This document shows, piece by piece, positions 36,101 through 45,022 of a stretch of 64,000 nucleotides of DNA. Position 1 is the first letter of the stretch. Every line of letters begins with the position of its first letter. The translations under genes and the position numbers were made by a program. The DNA comes from Mesostigma viride. Lineage: Eukaryota > Streptophyta > Mesostigmatophyceae > Mesostigmatales > Mesostigmataceae. The notes under the pieces were generated by a model, which was given only the letters and a program-made list of their open reading frames with translations, did no database searches and had not been told where the DNA came from. The DNA lies in assembly GCA_009746045.1 (NCBI GenBank), contig RPFO01000041.1:5572920-5636919 (forward strand), written 5' to 3'.

Positions 36101-38776
36101 GCCATGCAGCCACACGCATGCTAGTACCGTGTCGTAGTCAAGAAACAAATAGTAATCCAAATGCTGCTGACTGGCACACGGGTAGTATGATAGTGAACGC
36201 CCTCATGTGACCCCTCGCCTTCAACTTCCAACCCTACCTGCTTTTAGTTAACCCTTGCCTGCCATCCTGCCCGCTCCCGGCTCCTGGCCACCAGCGTTCT
36301 GGAGATCTACAATGAAAACATCCGCGACCTGCTGGACAAATGCAACAGCAACGCCAAGCTGGAGGTGCGGCAAACCCCGACTGGGTTCTGGGTGCCGGAG
36401 CTTATCCAGAAGCCGGTGGCCAGCATAAAGGACGTGGGGAAGCTGATGGCGATCGGCAAGGCCAACCGGACCACGTTCACGACCAACATGAACGAGCACT
36501 CTAGCCGGTCGCACAGGTGGGACTTGATGGCGATTCGTGATGCATCGGCCTATAGCCCCAGGCGAGCATTCTAGCCGGTCGCACTGGTAGGACTTGATGG
36601 CGATTCGTGATGCATCGGCCTATAGCCCCACGCAAGCATTCTAGCCGGTCGCACAGGTGGGATTAACGAGATGCTTAACATCATGAGTCGATCGATGCAG
36701 TTTCTAGCATGTTGCTGGCTGCTGCCCATAGCCCTTACGGGCAGTCCAGCTAGTGGCACAGGCGAAAACTTGGCATAGGTACATGGTATAGTAGATGTCG
36801 CACAGGGGAAACGTCGATAGTTGGTGAGACAATGTGGGCTGCTTGTTCGTGTCTGGCCGCTACCCGTAGCATGTACGACCGCGCGAGCTGGTCACACAAG
36901 TAGTTTGGTTTATCAGCTATAATATAGGCGAGCATGCATTACGATTCGTAAGGCATCTGCCCATAGGCCTTGCAAGCACTGCAGCTGGTCGAGTAGTTCA
37001 AGGAATATAATCTGACATGTGCCTCGATCTACCCCATGTGCCCCTCACCCCTGCTCCCTTGCACCCACCAGCCTGCTGTCCATCCACGTCAACTCCAAGA
37101 ACAAGGTGTCGGGCATCACGTCGCTTGGCCGGCTGCACCTGGTCGACCTGGCAGGGAGCGAGCGAGTCTCTCGTTCTGAGGCCACCGGTGACCGGCTCAA
37201 GGTGAGGGGACAAAGACATGTCATGGATATTAATTGTAACGGGTATGGATACTACTATCACATGTGACGGGTATGGAGACTACTATCATATGTAACGGCT
37301 ATGGAGACTTCTATGATATGACATGTGTGCGGAGACAAGAGATGGGAGAGGAGAGTGGGGAGAGGGGATTATTCTGTTCTTTCCTGCCTTCTCCCTCTCC
37401 TTCAAAGGCAAGCTTTCACGTGACCGGGAGGTAGTCAAGCAACTAGCTTCTCCATGGGCCCCCACCATTTATGCATAGCCCTTCTATTTCCCCACCCCCA
37501 CTTTCTTCCCCACCGCAGTTTTTTCCACCTCCACTAGGAGGCGCAAGCGATCAACAAGTCGTGAATGCCATTGTAGCCCTGCGTGCGGCAACTGACTTAC
37601 AACACCCCCCCCCCCCTTACTAACTTCTGCATAGCCGTTTCCGCCCCATACCCACCGCCACCACTTCCTTCCCCACAACACTCTTCCCCACCACTTCCCC
37701 CTCCTCTCCACCCCCCACCCCACCGCCACCACTTCCTTACCCCCCCCTTGCCCCTCCCTCCACCCCCCCTCTCCCCCCTCTCCATCACTCACTGTCCCCA
37801 CCACCACCAGGAGGCGCAAGCCATCAACAAGTCTCTGTCGGCGCTGGGTGACGTGATAGCGGCGCTGGCGAACAAGGCGGCGCACGTGCCCTACCGCAAC
37901 AGCAAGCTGACGCATCTGCTGCAGGACAGCCTGAGCGGCGACAGCAAGACGCTCATGTTTGTGCAGGTGTCGCCCGCTGTGGACAACGCGCAGGTGAGGG
38001 GCTGATGGTGCCGATTGGCATTCGGCACTAGGGAGTGGGGCGGCAATAGGACAACGTGCAGGTGGGGGGCCTGGGCCACTCTAGTGGCTGTGGATTCTCT
38101 ACATATCATGGCCGTGGACTACATAGAAGGGCCGTGGATTATCTACATAGAAAGGCTGTGGATTATCTACATAGTGAGCGATGTTTGTATAGGAAAGACC
38201 TGCCATGGAGAACGCAGGGGTGAAGAAGGTGGTTTATAGTAGCTACCATGTCATGCGTATGTCATGGTACTAGCCGGAGTGGCGGCAGCAAGACGACCAT
38301 GTGTCATTCATTGGTCTGTTCATCCGTTCATGTATTTGCTCATCCGTTCCATCATTCCATCACTCATTCGTTCATTCGTTCATTCATTCATTCGTCCGTT
38401 CATGGATTACCCACTCATTCATTCGCTCATTCGTTTATTCATGCAAACACACAACCCCATCACTTATCGACGACGTTGCCGCCACAAATCACTGTCTGCC
38501 CCACCCCCGACCCCCACCCCACCCCCGCAGGAATCGCTCTGCTCGCTAAACTTTGCCACCCGTGTGCGCAACGTCGAGCTGGGCCAGGCCAAGAAGCACA
38601 CCGAGGGAGGCGCCGAGGAGGTGGCCAAGTACAAGAAGATGGTGGCCGCGCTGCAGGCGCGGCTGGAAGCATTAGAGGGGGGTTCAGCCCATGGGGGAGG
38701 GGGCTCTGGGAGCGGGCCGTCAACACCGTCACGCAATATCAAGAGCGCGGGCAGCTTCCGGTCTACCAAGGGATGA
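23108..38776 (+). CDS. Kinesin-14 (C-terminal motor, minus-end-directed type), seven exons
   Basis: Joining exons 23,108-24,181, 25,203-25,294, 28,175-28,477, 36,295-36,516, 37,072-37,201, 37,811-37,993 and 38,531-38,776 gives an uninterrupted frame of about 749 residues. Residues about 1-100 are low-complexity, about 115-358 predicted coiled coil, and the motor follows at the C-terminal side. The kinesin-14 neck [14 protein letters not shown] starts at 359. The P-loop GQTGSGKT is at 445-452, switch I NEHSSRSH near 556-563 and switch II DLAGSE at 589-594. [20 protein letters not shown] lies in exon 6 and the end has [13 protein letters not shown]. Motor-at-the-C-terminus with this neck defines kinesin-14, whose studied members walk to microtubule minus ends and act in spindles or organelle positioning; the cellular role here is inference. 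Five introns are GT-AG and intron 2 is GC-AG. Nothing essential is missing, so the gene appears functional. Confidence 0.92.
24182..24450 (+). repeat. Intron 1: four echoes of the exon 1 end and donor
   Basis: The junction sequence ACAACCAGCTGCAG|GTGGGG recurs as degenerate copies near 24,232, 24,296, 24,362 and 24,428, spaced about 65 bp. Each carries the exon edge plus donor-like bases. The second copy onward differs at the GT (CTGGGG in two), so not all are usable donors. Confidence 0.9.
24934..25095 (+). repeat. Intron 1: 43-bp triplication and (CA)n
   Basis: Three copies of a unit containing CTTTCCCGCTGTCATGCTGG occur at about 24,934-25,024, followed by an ACAC-rich tract to 25,095. No coding content. 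Confidence 0.8.
25203..25294 (+). CDS. Kinesin exon 2: neck and first motor strand
   Basis: Starts after GAGCAG with [15 protein letters not shown] and ends in phase 2 at TGC AG. The donor is AG|GCAAGT, a GC donor. Only this site joins exon 3 in frame. Confidence 0.9.
25489..27020. mobile_element. Non-autonomous inverted-repeat transposon, TGGA target duplication
   Basis: The ends are 17-bp perfect inverted repeats CCCAGTGTTTTTAGTAA (25,489-25,505 and 27,004-27,020), flanked by TGGA on both sides (25,485-25,488 and 27,021-27,024). Subterminal GACGCG/CGTCAG motifs repeat in both arms. It has only short open frames, one at 25,976-26,170 on the minus strand with a basic [10 protein letters not shown] end that I do not recognise. 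The superfamily is not assigned. Confidence 0.8.
27021..27545. repeat. Intron 2: echoes of the exon 2 end with the GC donor
   Basis: Degenerate copies of the exon 2 end (GAGCTCGACCGCACGCACAA onward to TGCAG|GCAAG) lie at 27,021-27,058, 27,209-27,228, 27,268-27,320 and 27,463-27,545, plus one inverted copy at about 27,360-27,420. Three of them retain GCAGGCAAG, so the duplicated unit spans the exon-intron boundary including the GC donor. Confidence 0.85.
27653..27838 (+). repeat. (CATT)n microsatellite
   Basis: About 185 bp of CATT with some CACT units, ending in CTCTGTTGGGAGAGTCACGG, which resembles the LINE/SINE-end hairpin at 3,570 and 16,490. Confidence 0.95.
28022..28091 (+). repeat. Intron 2: echo of the exon 3 start and acceptor
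   Basis: CCCAACACTTTCTTGGATGA and the next 50 bp match the exon 3 acceptor and its first 60 coding bases (through ATGACCAAGTCCTTTG) with scattered changes. It precedes the real exon by about 150 bp. Confidence 0.9.
28175..28477 (+). CDS. Kinesin exon 3: P-loop exon
   Basis: Acceptor CCCAACAG|TTTTGTGG. It encodes FEFDRVFAP, then [19 protein letters not shown] and ends YDFEISA(S). The donor is CCGCCAG|GTGAGC, and reading on into the intron hits TGA at once. Confidence 0.93.
28585..28630 (+). repeat. Intron 3: two short echoes of the exon 3 donor
   Basis: GTACCAGGTGAG (about 28,588) and AAGTTCGCCAGGTGAGAG (28,611-28,628) resemble the exon 3 end TATCCGCCAG|GTGAGC. Confidence 0.6.
28768..33934 (+). 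repeat. 60-bp minisatellite, about 86 units, in kinesin intron 3
   Basis: The unit TTCACTAGGTGAGGGTATGG...ATGGTTGCCAGGTA repeats in tandem over 5.2 kb. By eye, units are identical except for one A/G position (GGAAATAGG or GGAAGTAGG, roughly half each) and a single unit lacking 4 bp near 29,776. Each unit holds two donor-like sites, CTAG|GTGAGG and CCAG|GTATTC. Because 60 is a multiple of 3, the array is open in several frames on both strands; those frames are not genes. Such uniformity points to recent expansion or active homogenisation. Confidence 0.98.
34500..36009. mobile_element. hAT-like DNA transposon in kinesin intron 3
   Basis: The ends are inverted repeats CAGTGTACAGGCATACG (17 bp perfect), flanked by a perfect 8-bp target duplication ATGGCAGT (34,492-34,499 and 36,010-36,017). 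A CAGTG-type terminus and an 8-bp duplication are the signature of the hAT superfamily. Both subterminal regions repeat ATACGC/GCGTAT motifs. It is 1,510 bp long, too short for a full hAT transposase (usually 600 or more residues). Confidence 0.88.
35108..35518 (-). pseudogene. Possible BED-like N-terminal remnant of a hAT transposase
   Basis: 136 open residues on the minus strand inside the hAT-like element. VWTHIVKEQ, then [20 protein letters not shown] has the order W-x-x-F/I, one Cys, then S-T-R-H-I-M, which recalls a BED zinc finger that has lost some ligands. After it the frame turns Cys/Arg-rich without known motifs. The dimerisation domain and catalytic residues of hAT transposases are absent. 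Confidence 0.35.
36295..36516 (+). CDS. Kinesin exon 4: switch I exon
   Basis: Acceptor CCACCAG|CGTTCTGG. It encodes [13 protein letters not shown] and ends at NEHSSRSH. The donor is CGCACAG|GTGGGA. Confidence 0.93.
36561..36663 (+). repeat. Intron 4: two echoes of the exon 4 end and donor
   Basis: GAGCACTCTAGCCGGTCGCA with CAGGTGGGA (exon 4 end) is repeated at 36,561-36,592 and 36,631-36,663 with few changes, at a 70-bp period. More decayed traces (GTCGCACAGG near 36,797) follow. Confidence 0.93.
37072..37201 (+). CDS. Kinesin exon 5: switch II exon
   Basis: Acceptor CCCACCAG|CCTGCTG. It encodes [26 protein letters not shown] and ends DRLK in phase 0. The donor is CTCAAG|GTGAGG. Confidence 0.93.
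37535..37565 (+). repeat. Intron 5: echo of the exon 6 start and acceptor
   Basis: CCACTAGGAGGCGCAAGCGA then TCAACAAGTCGTG copies the acceptor and first bases of exon 6 (CCACCAG|GAGGCGCAAGCC...). It lies about 270 bp before the real exon. Confidence 0.9.
37811..37993 (+). CDS. Kinesin exon 6: microtubule-binding helix exon
   Basis: Acceptor CCACCAG|GAGGCG. It encodes [16 protein letters not shown], then [19 protein letters not shown] and LMFVQVSP. The donor is GCGCAG|GTGAGG. Confidence 0.93.
38041..38306 (+). repeat. Intron 6: echoes of exon 6
   Basis: GGACAACGTGCAGGTGGGG (38,049-38,067) copies the exon 6 donor edge. AGCCGGAGTGGCGGCAGCAA with GACGACCATGT (about 38,272-38,302) copies exon 6 coding bases AGCCTGAGCGGCGACAGCAA. 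Between them, a GTGGATTATCTACATAG unit is repeated about three times. Confidence 0.75.
38340..38440 (+). repeat. (CATT/CGTT)n microsatellite
   Basis: Degenerate tetranucleotide repeat in intron 6, open by chance as a Phe/Ile/His/Ser run. Confidence 0.85.
38531..38776 (+). CDS. Kinesin exon 7: end of motor and tail
   Basis: Acceptor CCCGCAG|GAATCG. It encodes [19 protein letters not shown] and a helix, then a Gly/Ser-rich tail ending SFRSTKG and TGA. The last codons are repeated downstream as non-coding echoes. Confidence 0.92.
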   Translation, partial: ESLCSLNFATRVRNVELGQAKKHTEGGAEEVAKYKKMVAALQARLEALEGGSAHGGGGSGSGPSTPSRNIKSAGSFRSTKG

Positions 38777-39470
38777 TGATTGTTACCCTCTTGTTAGCTT
38801 TGATTGCAAGCCGGCTATGAACATCAAGAGCGCGGGCAGCTTCCAGTCTACCAAGGGGTAATGATTAACTACCCTTTCCATGGCTTTGATAGCAAGCCGG
38901 CTATTGACATCAAGAGCGCGGGCAGCTTCCAGTCTACCAAGGGGTAATGATTAACTAGCCTTTCCATGGCTTTGATAGCAAGCCGGCTATTAACATCAAG
39001 AGTGCCAGTCGCTCCCGGTCGACCAAGGGGTAATGATTAACTACCTTTTCCCATGGCTTTGATAGCAAGCCGGCTATTAACATCAAGAGTGCCAGTCGCT
39101 CCCGGTTAACCAAGGGGAAATGATTAACTACCCTTTCCATGGCGTTGATAGCAAGCCGGCTATGAACATCAAGAGTGCCGGTCGCTCCCGGTCGACCAAG
39201 GGGAAATGATTAACTACCCTTTCCATGGCGTTGATAGCAAGCTGGCTATTAACATCACGAGTGCCAGTCGCTCCCGGTCGACCAAGGGGTAATGATTAAC
39301 TACCCTTTGCATGGCTTTGATAACAAGCCGGCTATTAACATCAAGAGTGCCAGTCGCTCCCGGTCGACCAAGGGAAATGATTAACTACCCTTCGCATGGC
39401 TTTGATAGCAAGCCGGCTATTAACATCAAGAGTGCCGGTTACTCCCGGTCTACAAAGGGGTAGGCTTAGT
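38738..39470 (+). repeat. Nine tandem copies of the kinesin 3' end, unit about 86 bp
   Basis: The unit starts ATCAAGAGCGCGGGCAGCTT, holds the last sense codons and the stop (ACCAAGGGGTAATGA in later copies) and about 45 bp of UTR. The first copy is the true C-terminus; about eight further degenerate copies start near 38,822, 38,908, 38,995, 39,083, 39,168, 39,254, 39,340 and 39,425. All are downstream of the stop and non-coding. Confidence 0.95.
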
Positions 39471-40160
39471 GCTTATCGGCGAAGAGGTCATTTCAGAAGG
39501 GCGATGCACCTTCACGGCACTGGTGCATGAACCCTTTGTATTAATTTAGCAGCAAGCCGGCTGGTATGGACGGCAAGCCAGCGCAGACTTGTCTTTTTGC
39601 AAAGCAATCCCAGGCCTTTGTTGGGGTCACCCTCACAAACCGTTGGCCTGCAGACCTGGTGACAACCTGGAGAATGGTGGGGTTTGGGCCTCATGTGGGC
39701 AGTGCCTTGTTGAAGAGGTGAGCGCCATTCCAGGAGTTTTGTTTTTGACTGCGCAAGGGAGCCCCAGCTGATGCTCCACCCATCCACCGTTACTGAAAGA
39801 AAGAGCGCCTGTGGCATCTGGCGATTTAGGGCGGCGTGTTTTGCCAGGCAAATGTGGGCTGCTTGATCCCAGGAATCGCACCTATTGCCACCTATTTGAG
39901 GGTACCAAAATCGGTCAGGTGCCTCCCGCTTCTGTTCTATCGACGATGTACTATTCCGGGTCATACATAGGGCCAAATCAGGCCATCCTTGGGCTGCCCT
40001 TGCCGTACTACTACCACCACGTGTATTTATCTTGAAAGTCCCCATAAGCCTTAGCCAGCTGTTTGAACCCCTGAACTGTTTATGCCATAGCAACAAAAAG
40101 TTGCTAGCGAGTGTTTGCTGCCAATTGGTAGCCCCACAATTTGCGACTGCTTTTCCATGA
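39471..40160. other. No gene recognised
   Basis: Only short anonymous frames. Nothing further seen before the TTGAA tract. Confidence 0.5.
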
Positions 40161-40620
40161 TTGAATTGAATTGAATTGAATTGAATTGAATTGAATTGAA
40201 TTGAATTGAATTGAATTGAATTGAATTGAATTGAATTGAATTGAATTGAATTGAATTGAATTGAATTGAATTGAATTGAATTGAATTGAATTGAATTGAA
40301 TTGAATTGAATTGAATTGAATTGAATTGAATTGAATTGAATTGAATTGAATTGAATTGAATTGAATTGAATTGAATTGAATTGAATTGAATTGTAACATA
40401 ACTCCGTTGGGAGTAAATGTAGCACATATCCCTGAGAAGGGGCATATGGCACGCTTGGCTACTTCCTGCAAGGGTAGGGTGTAAACTACATGCACCTGCT
40501 CTGGGTGCACAAAGTGCACCTGCACACCACTATGTATTCCAGCACCTAGGGGCGCAGACATAGCGCGGAGGATCATCATGGCTAAACAATGAAGTGAGAC
40601 AACTATGCCTGGACGCATGG
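40161..40620 (-). mobile_element. Family-B LINE 3' end with a (TTCAA)n tail of about 46 units
   Basis: On the minus strand a 3' UTR of about 220 bp matches that at 3,032-3,200 and 4,510-4,720. It ends in the stem-loop ACTCCCAACGGAGT, then TATGTTA and pure CAATT repeats (40,161-40,393). The same UTR carries a TTAA tail elsewhere, so the tail unit varies between copies. Confidence 0.75.
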
Positions 40621-40975
40621 GGATCCAACGCTGTGGAAGGACTAGGAGCTAGTTGTCTGAGAGGAAAGATGCGAAGGCCGCAGGAGCCGCGTGGCTATCT
40701 CTAGGTAGACCTGCATGGAGGGAGACAGAGGGTAACAAGAAAGGTTGATAGGGAACACACACACACACACACACACACCACCACGACCAACACAAACAAC
40801 CGAAACTAAGAAGGAAAAGAGGGAACACATACACACATACACGAAGGGGCTAAAAGAATAAATAAAGTTTTTTATGTTGCGATACCAGAACTCATTTATG
40901 AAAAGATTTTATTAGAAAAAGATCCAGTATACATTACAAAGCGAAAAAGAGAAAAGAGAAAGAAAAAAGAAAAGA

Positions 40976-41395
40976 ATCGGGGTTCTTTGAACGGAGTTTC
41001 TTCTATACGTGAATGCGGGAACAAGAGGCCGCTGGATGAGCGGCTTATAGGTCGCAGTGTTTACTCGTAGCTGTTTGGCTAGAGCTTTTGTGATTAGTAG
41101 ATGCAATATAGTGCATGGTTGAAAAATGAATTAAATAAAATGTGCGTTCCGCGCTTGGGTTGATTATACCCGGGCGGAACGGGGCGTGAGGTGCAGTGCC
41201 CCTGAAAAGAACAACCTACGCATTATTTAATACTAGCCGTGCAGATTCGGGATATTCTACCCCCGGTCTGTACGGTTAGCGTCTTACTAGCATCCACTAA
41301 ACATAAGGGTTTAATGATGTCAGTTAGCTAGGGATAAGGGAGGTTTTGCGACTAAAAGCCGCTCTGGCTGGTTTTGTCGGCCTCTTTCTTTGCTC
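40976..41395 (+). repeat. 420-bp direct repeat 'Y', copy 1
   Basis: Near-identical to 42,347-42,765 (starts TCGGGGTTCTTTGAACGGAG, ends CCTCTTTCTTTGCT). A purine-rich tract (40,945-40,975) precedes this copy. Candidate LTR of a non-autonomous element, but no TG...CA ends or target duplication are seen. Confidence 0.85.
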
Positions 41396-42218
41396 ATCGG
41401 CAGCCGCAGCTATGGGTGCTGCGGAGCAAAATCCCAAAAGCACTGGTTGCACTGGCCACTTGGCCAGTGGTGAGACTTCCAGTTGTTAACCGGCCAGGCG
41501 TAGTTCCTCGCCCGGTTAACTAAAAGAAAAGAAAAAGATTACCTCCGGTCCGCACCTTTTCCCCAGCTTGGGGTCTTTGGTGGGCCGGATGCCGTGACAG
41601 GTGCTCAACTGTCGCTTGGTCGGCCCAGTGCGCGAGCTGGTGCTCCGTACCTGGGGATGCTTGCACCCCGGGTTGGAGCCGGATGGCTGGCACTGGCGAC
41701 CCGTGTCTCGGTCCGCGGCCTGCGGCTTTTTCTTCGAAAATTGCTGCTGGCCAGCAAACTTTGCAATTGCCTTCCGCCGAGGGGGGGGGGTTGGGGCTGG
41801 GGACGGCGATGGGAAAAGCGTCTAAGCTAGAAATTTTTTCCCCACGCATAGAAACCTCGGGGGGAATGCGGTCTTGGCTGAACGGACTCTCGTTCAGCCA
41901 GGTGCCTGGGGCTGTGGCCTCGGGCATCCGGGCTGGCGGGGCCTGGGCTAGGTCCACGTTTTTTCTCGAAGCACCCCGGGTCTATGGGGAGACGGCCATA
42001 GCGGTACCGACTCGGGGCCCCGAGAGGGGTCATGATAGGCTGGCCGTGCGCAATCGCAGTGCAAATGCGCTGGGCCTTTTTGGGCCTGGCCATGCATCCA
42101 CAGCCGCCGGGCACACGCCTCCCGATGTGGGGGGGCTCCCGTTTTGCGGCAGGGCGGTCACTTGTGACAACGAGCAAGGTGGAGTGCGGCTTCAAGGGAA
42201 GGCCAGGGCGGGGGTGAT
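41396..42218. other. Interior between Y repeats, no gene recognised
   Basis: GC-rich stretch with overlapping open frames of up to about 184 codons on both strands (for example 41,683-42,237 plus). None shows a domain I recognise. Flanked by direct repeats, it may be the interior of a terminal-repeat element. Confidence 0.4.
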
Positions 42219-42346
42219 TGGGCAACGTACTTCATGAAGGGCCTTGAACGGCGTGCCTCCGGGCATGTCAATTAGTGTCACATGTATGCTTCCACTTATT
42301 GTTTTAATGAAGATGCTGGTTTTTGTGGGAGCTACGTGGGACATGA
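42219..42346 (+). repeat. 128-bp direct repeat 'X', copy 1
   Basis: Starts GGGCAACGTACTTCATGAAG and ends GTGGGACATGAA. Near-identical to 42,800-42,927. It abuts Y copy 2. Confidence 0.88.
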
Positions 42347-42765
42347 ATCGGGGTTCTTTGAACGGAGTTTCTTCTATACGTGAATGCGGGAACAAGAGGC
42401 CGCTGGATGAGCGGCTTATAGGTCGCAGTGTTTACTCGTAGCTGTTTGGCTAGAGCTTTTGTGATTAGTAGATGCAATATAGTGCATGGTTGAAAAATGA
42501 ATTAAATAAAATGTGCGTTCCGCGCTTGGGTTGATTATACCCGGGCGGAACGGGGCGTGAGGTGCAGTGCCCCTGAAAAGAACAACCTACGCATTATTTA
42601 ATACTAGCCGTGCAGATTCGGGATATTCTACCCCCGGTCTGTACGGTTAGCGTCTTACTAGCATCCACTAAACATAAGGGTTTAATGATGTCAGTTAGCT
42701 AGGGATAAGGGAGGTTTTGCGACTAAAAGCCGCTCTGGCTGGTTTTGTCGGCCTCTTTCTTTGCT
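42347..42765 (+). repeat. 420-bp direct repeat 'Y', copy 2
   Basis: Second copy of Y. The order Y, interior, X, Y, 35 bp, X suggests a tandem or partially deleted terminal-repeat element. Confidence 0.88.
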
Positions 42766-42799
42766 CCCCACCCACCCACCCTTGTCTTGGTTGCCTCTA

Positions 42800-42927
42800 G
42801 GGCAACGTACTTCATGAAGGGCCTTGAACGGCGTGCCTCCGGGCATGTCAATTAGTGTCACATGTATGCTTCCACTTATTGTTTTAATGAAGATGCTGGT
42901 TTTTGTGGGAGCTACGTGGGACATGAA
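42800..42927 (+). repeat. 128-bp direct repeat 'X', copy 2
   Basis: Second copy of X, followed at 42,928 by unrelated sequence and then the TTAA tail of a LINE. Confidence 0.88.
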
Positions 42928-42949
42928 AATGTAAAAGGTAATAATACGA

Positions 42950-43309
42950 ACAATTAATTAATTAATAGACACGTGACTGCGTCACGTTAGCAGAAGTCCT
43001 CAGTGGGAGGGGAACATGGGATGGAATGGATGGTGGAAGCTATCTAGGTCCTATTTACAGGGTTGTGGGCACCGCGGCCCGAATCGCTGTGAATGCCATA
43101 GGCGGTCACACGCGGAGCCCCCACAGACTTGGGGGTGGTCTCCTTCATCACTACTTGCCATCTATCCTTGCATACCATCTGCCTCCATATTACAGACAAA
43201 CCAGGAGGCTGCCCAGGTGTGAGCCCGTCACGTCTAGTGTAGCACATGTCCATGCCGAGTCTATCACGAAAAGTCCACGGGTGGCGGCCCTGCCGCGCGC
43301 GGCCTGGGG
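42950..43309 (-). pseudogene. Family-A LINE 3' end with pol C-terminus, minus strand
   Basis: On the minus strand about 85 codons (RARQGRHPWTFRDRLGMD onward) run to the same stop as in the plus-strand copy at 4,150-4,414, followed by the same UTR (TGACGCAGTCACGTG) and a TTAA tail at 42,952-42,966. It is cut at about 43,310 by an A-rich stretch. Near-identity to the other copy suggests that this family was active recently. Confidence 0.8.
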
Positions 43310-43398
43310 ACGAACAATAATAAAAAAAAAGTAAAGAGCAATAATAATAACAAAAACAAAAATGGAATAAAGGAAGGTCATTGCTGGGATGTTGTGAG

Positions 43399-43538
43399 GC
43401 TGTCGCGTCTGCGTGCCACAATCTCCGGTGCCACCATGGCGGCTGGCCACTCAGCTTTGGTAAAACCCAAATGAACTGAGCTGACGTGCCTGCCTTAACT
43501 GCATGCCCTGTGGGGTGGGCGAGGACCTGTCCCATGAT
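43399..43538 (+). repeat. 140-bp direct repeat, copy 1
   Basis: Starts GCTGTCGCGTCTGCGTGCCA. Near-identical to 44,865-45,003, with one difference noticed near the end. Its identity is unknown. Confidence 0.9.
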
Positions 43539-43539
43539 G

Positions 43540-44864
43540 ATGAACGTTAGGAAGATTCTCAGCCGAGGACAAGGAACTGTCCCTCGTGCCTGATGACCAC
43601 CTTATTGATCCCCTTGTGTACCGTCACGTGCCGCGTTTGACTATCCTTGCTGGGGCGTTAGCTAGACGCTCCACTAATCTAATTGCGACAATGATGATGG
43701 TGCAAGATGATGCTTTTGCCTCCCCTGCTATAGAACCATGCTTTCACAACACACACTTTGCACAGTCCGATGATGAAGCCGCACATGCGGAATTTATTGA
43801 GAAAGTTAATACAATTACAACACGTTGATAGTCTCAATATCGATGCACTCCATGCTCACGAGCCCGCAGTTAGGCAGCGCTCCATGACATGCTACCGGCC
43901 TTGCTCCCAAGGAAAGGGAGAAACACGAAGGCCACTAACGAGAGACTCGAAGAGACTACACGCTACGTGAGAGTCCTCTTCGACTATGAACCAAACCATT
44001 CGTCATGCCACACGCATGACACACGCCACACTTGTCAGTCCAGCCAGGAATGCCAAAACTATCTTGCTGCCTGAACCATGCAAACAGAAACCGCATTCCA
44101 GTTGCCGTCCTGGCTTTCTACCACACATGCCAACAAGAGCAGGAAGGCATCCCGACAAATCTAAATTGCTACCCTGTTGCCGATCTCATCTCCTAGAGGC
44201 TCCGGCATTTCTGTCCCTGGTCTGGGAATGTCCGGCATTGAGTCACGACCACCGAGGTCGAAGCATAATATCCTTCAGACAATCTGCACACTCACACCTT
44301 GCGTGTGAGTGGCCCAGCAAACATTGCTTCTAATATTTCCTTTCTAGAAGAAATCCCTTTGTAGGGCTGCCAGCGATTTCGCATTCATTCCAGCGATCTG
44401 GCTCCGCTCCGCAACTTGTCCTTTTCCATTTTCTGTCCAGTCCTCATAACGTTGACCCGCTATTCTACACCACAAAGACACCTGGCCTGTCAATAGCCTC
44501 GGCGCTGTTGAAGTCCAGCAGCAGTCCAGCTCCAGCTCCAGCTTCAGCTCCAGCTGTCCACTAACTCGCGTATGATCCTCTCGACGCTGCGCACTTGTGC
44601 TGCCGTCCGCTCAAGTCAGTGCTGCGCGCCCAGCTGTGCCTGGCCCGGCGCGCGCGCACGTACACTTTCGTCCGCTCTTATGCTGTGCGCCCGACTGTGC
44701 CTGGCCCGGCGCGCTTGCCCCTGCCCCTATGCTGCAAGTGCTAGTGTCCCCCCCCCGGTCACTAGCCTTTGTCGAAAATGCGTAGAAAACAAATTCCTTG
44801 CGCACGTCACCGGTCTTGTGCATAGTGGGCGCCCGGATGACATAGCTCGCGTCCGTGACTGTCA
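43540..44864. other. No gene recognised
   Basis: Anonymous sequence between the 140-bp direct repeats. Near 44,625-44,720 a stretch of about 50 bp (CTGTGCCTGGCCCGGCGCGC) is duplicated, and a CCAGCT-rich run sits at 44,516-44,560. It may be the interior or UTR of the neighbouring retroelement. Confidence 0.4.
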
Positions 44865-45003
44865 GCTGTCGCGTCTGCGTGCCACAATCTCCGGTGCCAC
44901 CATGGCGGCTGGCCACTCAGCTTTGGTAAAACCCAAATGAACTGAGCTGACGTGCCTGCCTTAACTGCATGCCCTGTGGGGTGGGCGAGGACCTGTGCCA
45001 TGA
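44865..45003 (+). repeat. 140-bp direct repeat, copy 2
   Basis: Second copy, ending 20 bp before the stop codon of the gypsy integrase frame (minus strand). Confidence 0.9.
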
Positions 45004-45022
45004 TTCCCCCCCTCGCTGGCTC

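Noticed and set aside
41520-42237. Overlapping GC-rich frames between the Y repeats as host genes
   Set aside because: Frames overlap on both strands without domains and lie between recent direct repeats; listed only as an uncharacterised interior.
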